DNA from: Candidatus Segatella violae
GTDB lineage: Bacteria; Bacteroidota; Bacteroidia; Bacteroidales; Bacteroidaceae
Assembly: GCA_002440225.1 (NCBI GenBank)
Contig: DJSH01000077.1
Span: 1-6,836 of the forward strand
Direction: 5' to 3'
DNA: 6,836 bases
In this document: one piece after another, positions 6,474 through 6,836 of the stretch
How the letters are laid out: each line of letters opens with the position of its first letter
How positions within the stretch are numbered: position 1 is the first letter of the stretch
Notes under the pieces: model-generated
Database searches by the model: none
Told to the model about the DNA's origin: nothing
What the model saw: only the letters and a program-made list of their open reading frames with translations
Program-made: the position numbers and the translations under genes

Positions 6474-6674
6474 ATGGGATAGGAGTTTGGAAAATGGTTA
6501 TTAGATGTTGCCAAGTACATGCTGACAGCACTCTTGTTGGCAAACTTTTTTGGAGATTTAAAATCTCCAGGAGCGATTGCTTTTGTTATAGTCTTGACAT
6601 TATTGGTGTTAGGATTGGGTTTGTGGTTAATAAATGAATTTAGTGACAAAAATAATAAAAAGAAAGGAAAATAG
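6474..6674 (+). pseudogene. Small two-helix membrane protein (resembles DUF6722), TAG at codon 3
   Basis: From the ATG at 6474 the frame reads Met-Gly-stop (TAG, 6480-6482) and then continues open for 63 codons to a TAG at 6672. The downstream reading looks genuine: an amphipathic start (EFGKWLLDVAKYM), a hydrophobic helix at about 16-29, a second at about 34-53 (GAIAFVIVLTLLVLGLGLWL) and a lysine-rich C-terminus (NNKKKGK), as in a small inner-membrane protein. The pattern resembles the DUF6722 proteins of Bacteroidales as I remember them; their function is unknown. A single A-to-T change would turn an AAG lysine codon (MGKEFGK) into this TAG. No other start codon lies between the stop and the ATG at 6519, which would give a 51-residue product lacking the amphipathic part. 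It may be a fresh nonsense mutant, a sequence error, or a gene using a downstream start. The next gene begins 2 bases after its stop. Confidence 0.55.
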
Positions 6675-6676
6675 AC

Positions 6677-6772
6677 ATGACTACGCAAGAAATTAATTTC
6701 GCAATCATTTGTGGAGGTATTGTGTTGATTCTTTTGTTTGGGGTTGCTCTGGGTATGCGTGAGGCGATTTGA
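6677..6772 (+). CDS. 31-residue single-helix membrane protein, unknown function
   Basis: The ATG lies 2 bases after the stop of the two-helix gene, so the two probably share a transcript and may be translationally coupled. The peptide has a short polar N-terminus (MTTQEINF), a central hydrophobic helix at about residues 9-26 with paired glycines (CGG), and a short polar end (MREAI). It has no signal-peptide cleavage site, and the helix length suits a single inner-membrane span. I do not recognise a family. Support comes from the tight spacing to a gene with a good promoter and from the clean membrane-protein profile; against it is the very short length. It might be a small subunit or a regulatory microprotein; toxin-like peptides can look similar, but no antisense RNA or antitoxin is visible. 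Confidence 0.5.
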   Translation: MTTQEINFAIICGGIVLILLFGVALGMREAI

Positions 6773-6836
6773 CAAAAAAAAGAGAAATCTCTTTCTGTAT
6801 AATTCACGATAATCATAAAAAAGACGAGGATGGAAT

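Noticed and set aside
6347..6775. 142-codon minus-strand open frame at the right end
   Set aside because: It is opposite the promoter and both small membrane-protein genes; Asn/Lys/Phe-rich composition from A/T-rich DNA and no recognisable domain.
6779..6794. Terminator after the 31-residue gene (AAAGAG/CTCTTT hairpin)
   Set aside because: The 6-bp stem is A/T-rich and followed by CTGTATAA rather than a T-run; too weak to call.
6830..6836. Start of another gene at the ATG near the right edge
   Set aside because: Only 7 bases are visible and GAGG abuts the ATG too closely to act as a ribosome-binding site; cannot be judged.

Overview
The window looks like chromosomal DNA of a gut-type Bacteroidales bacterium, most likely Prevotella/Segatella. 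The reasons are: promoters of the Bacteroidota form (TTTG/CTTG, 19-20 bases, TAnnTTTG) ahead of several genes, A/T-rich leaders instead of strong Shine-Dalgarno sites, a large carboxypeptidase-regulatory-domain/plug/beta-barrel outer-membrane protein, a PorT-like small barrel, and palindromic intergenic repeats of a Bacteroidota kind. The genus is inferred from style; no marker gene is present.

Layout. Positions 1-198 are non-coding and rich in palindromes: a cluster of three short inverted repeats (4-51), then 2.5 copies of a 36-bp tandem unit, each carrying a GCGGATT...AATCCGC palindrome (90-179). menE (199-1272, +), the AMP-forming o-succinylbenzoate-CoA ligase of menaquinone synthesis, follows 19 bp later. 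Its 3' end overlaps by 14 bp the 3' end of the convergent aroB (1259-2305, -), 3-dehydroquinate synthase of the shikimate pathway. aroB has a near-consensus promoter at 2325-2355. A 191-bp intergenic stretch with a small hairpin leads into a 978-residue outer-membrane beta-barrel protein (2497-5433, +) that has an unusual Gly/Pro/Arg-rich C-terminal tail.

Downstream (5434-5635) lie a five-unit array of a near-palindromic 16-bp core repeated exactly every 22 bp and a strong bidirectional terminator shared with the convergent small porin-like protein (5636-6217, -). The A/T-rich intergenic stretch 6218-6473 holds two divergent promoters of almost identical design. One drives the porin-like gene. 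The other drives a tiny two-gene unit of membrane proteins: a 66-codon two-helix protein whose third codon reads TAG (6474-6674) and a 31-residue single-helix protein (6677-6772). The last 64 bases show no supportable gene.

Functional themes: chorismate supply (aroB) and chorismate-derived menaquinone (menE) lie tail to tail; the rest is cell-envelope protein. I see no complete mobile element, CRISPR array, tRNA or rRNA. The least explained elements are the 22-bp array after the barrel gene, the 36-bp palindromic repeats before menE, and the small-membrane-protein pair with its early stop codon.
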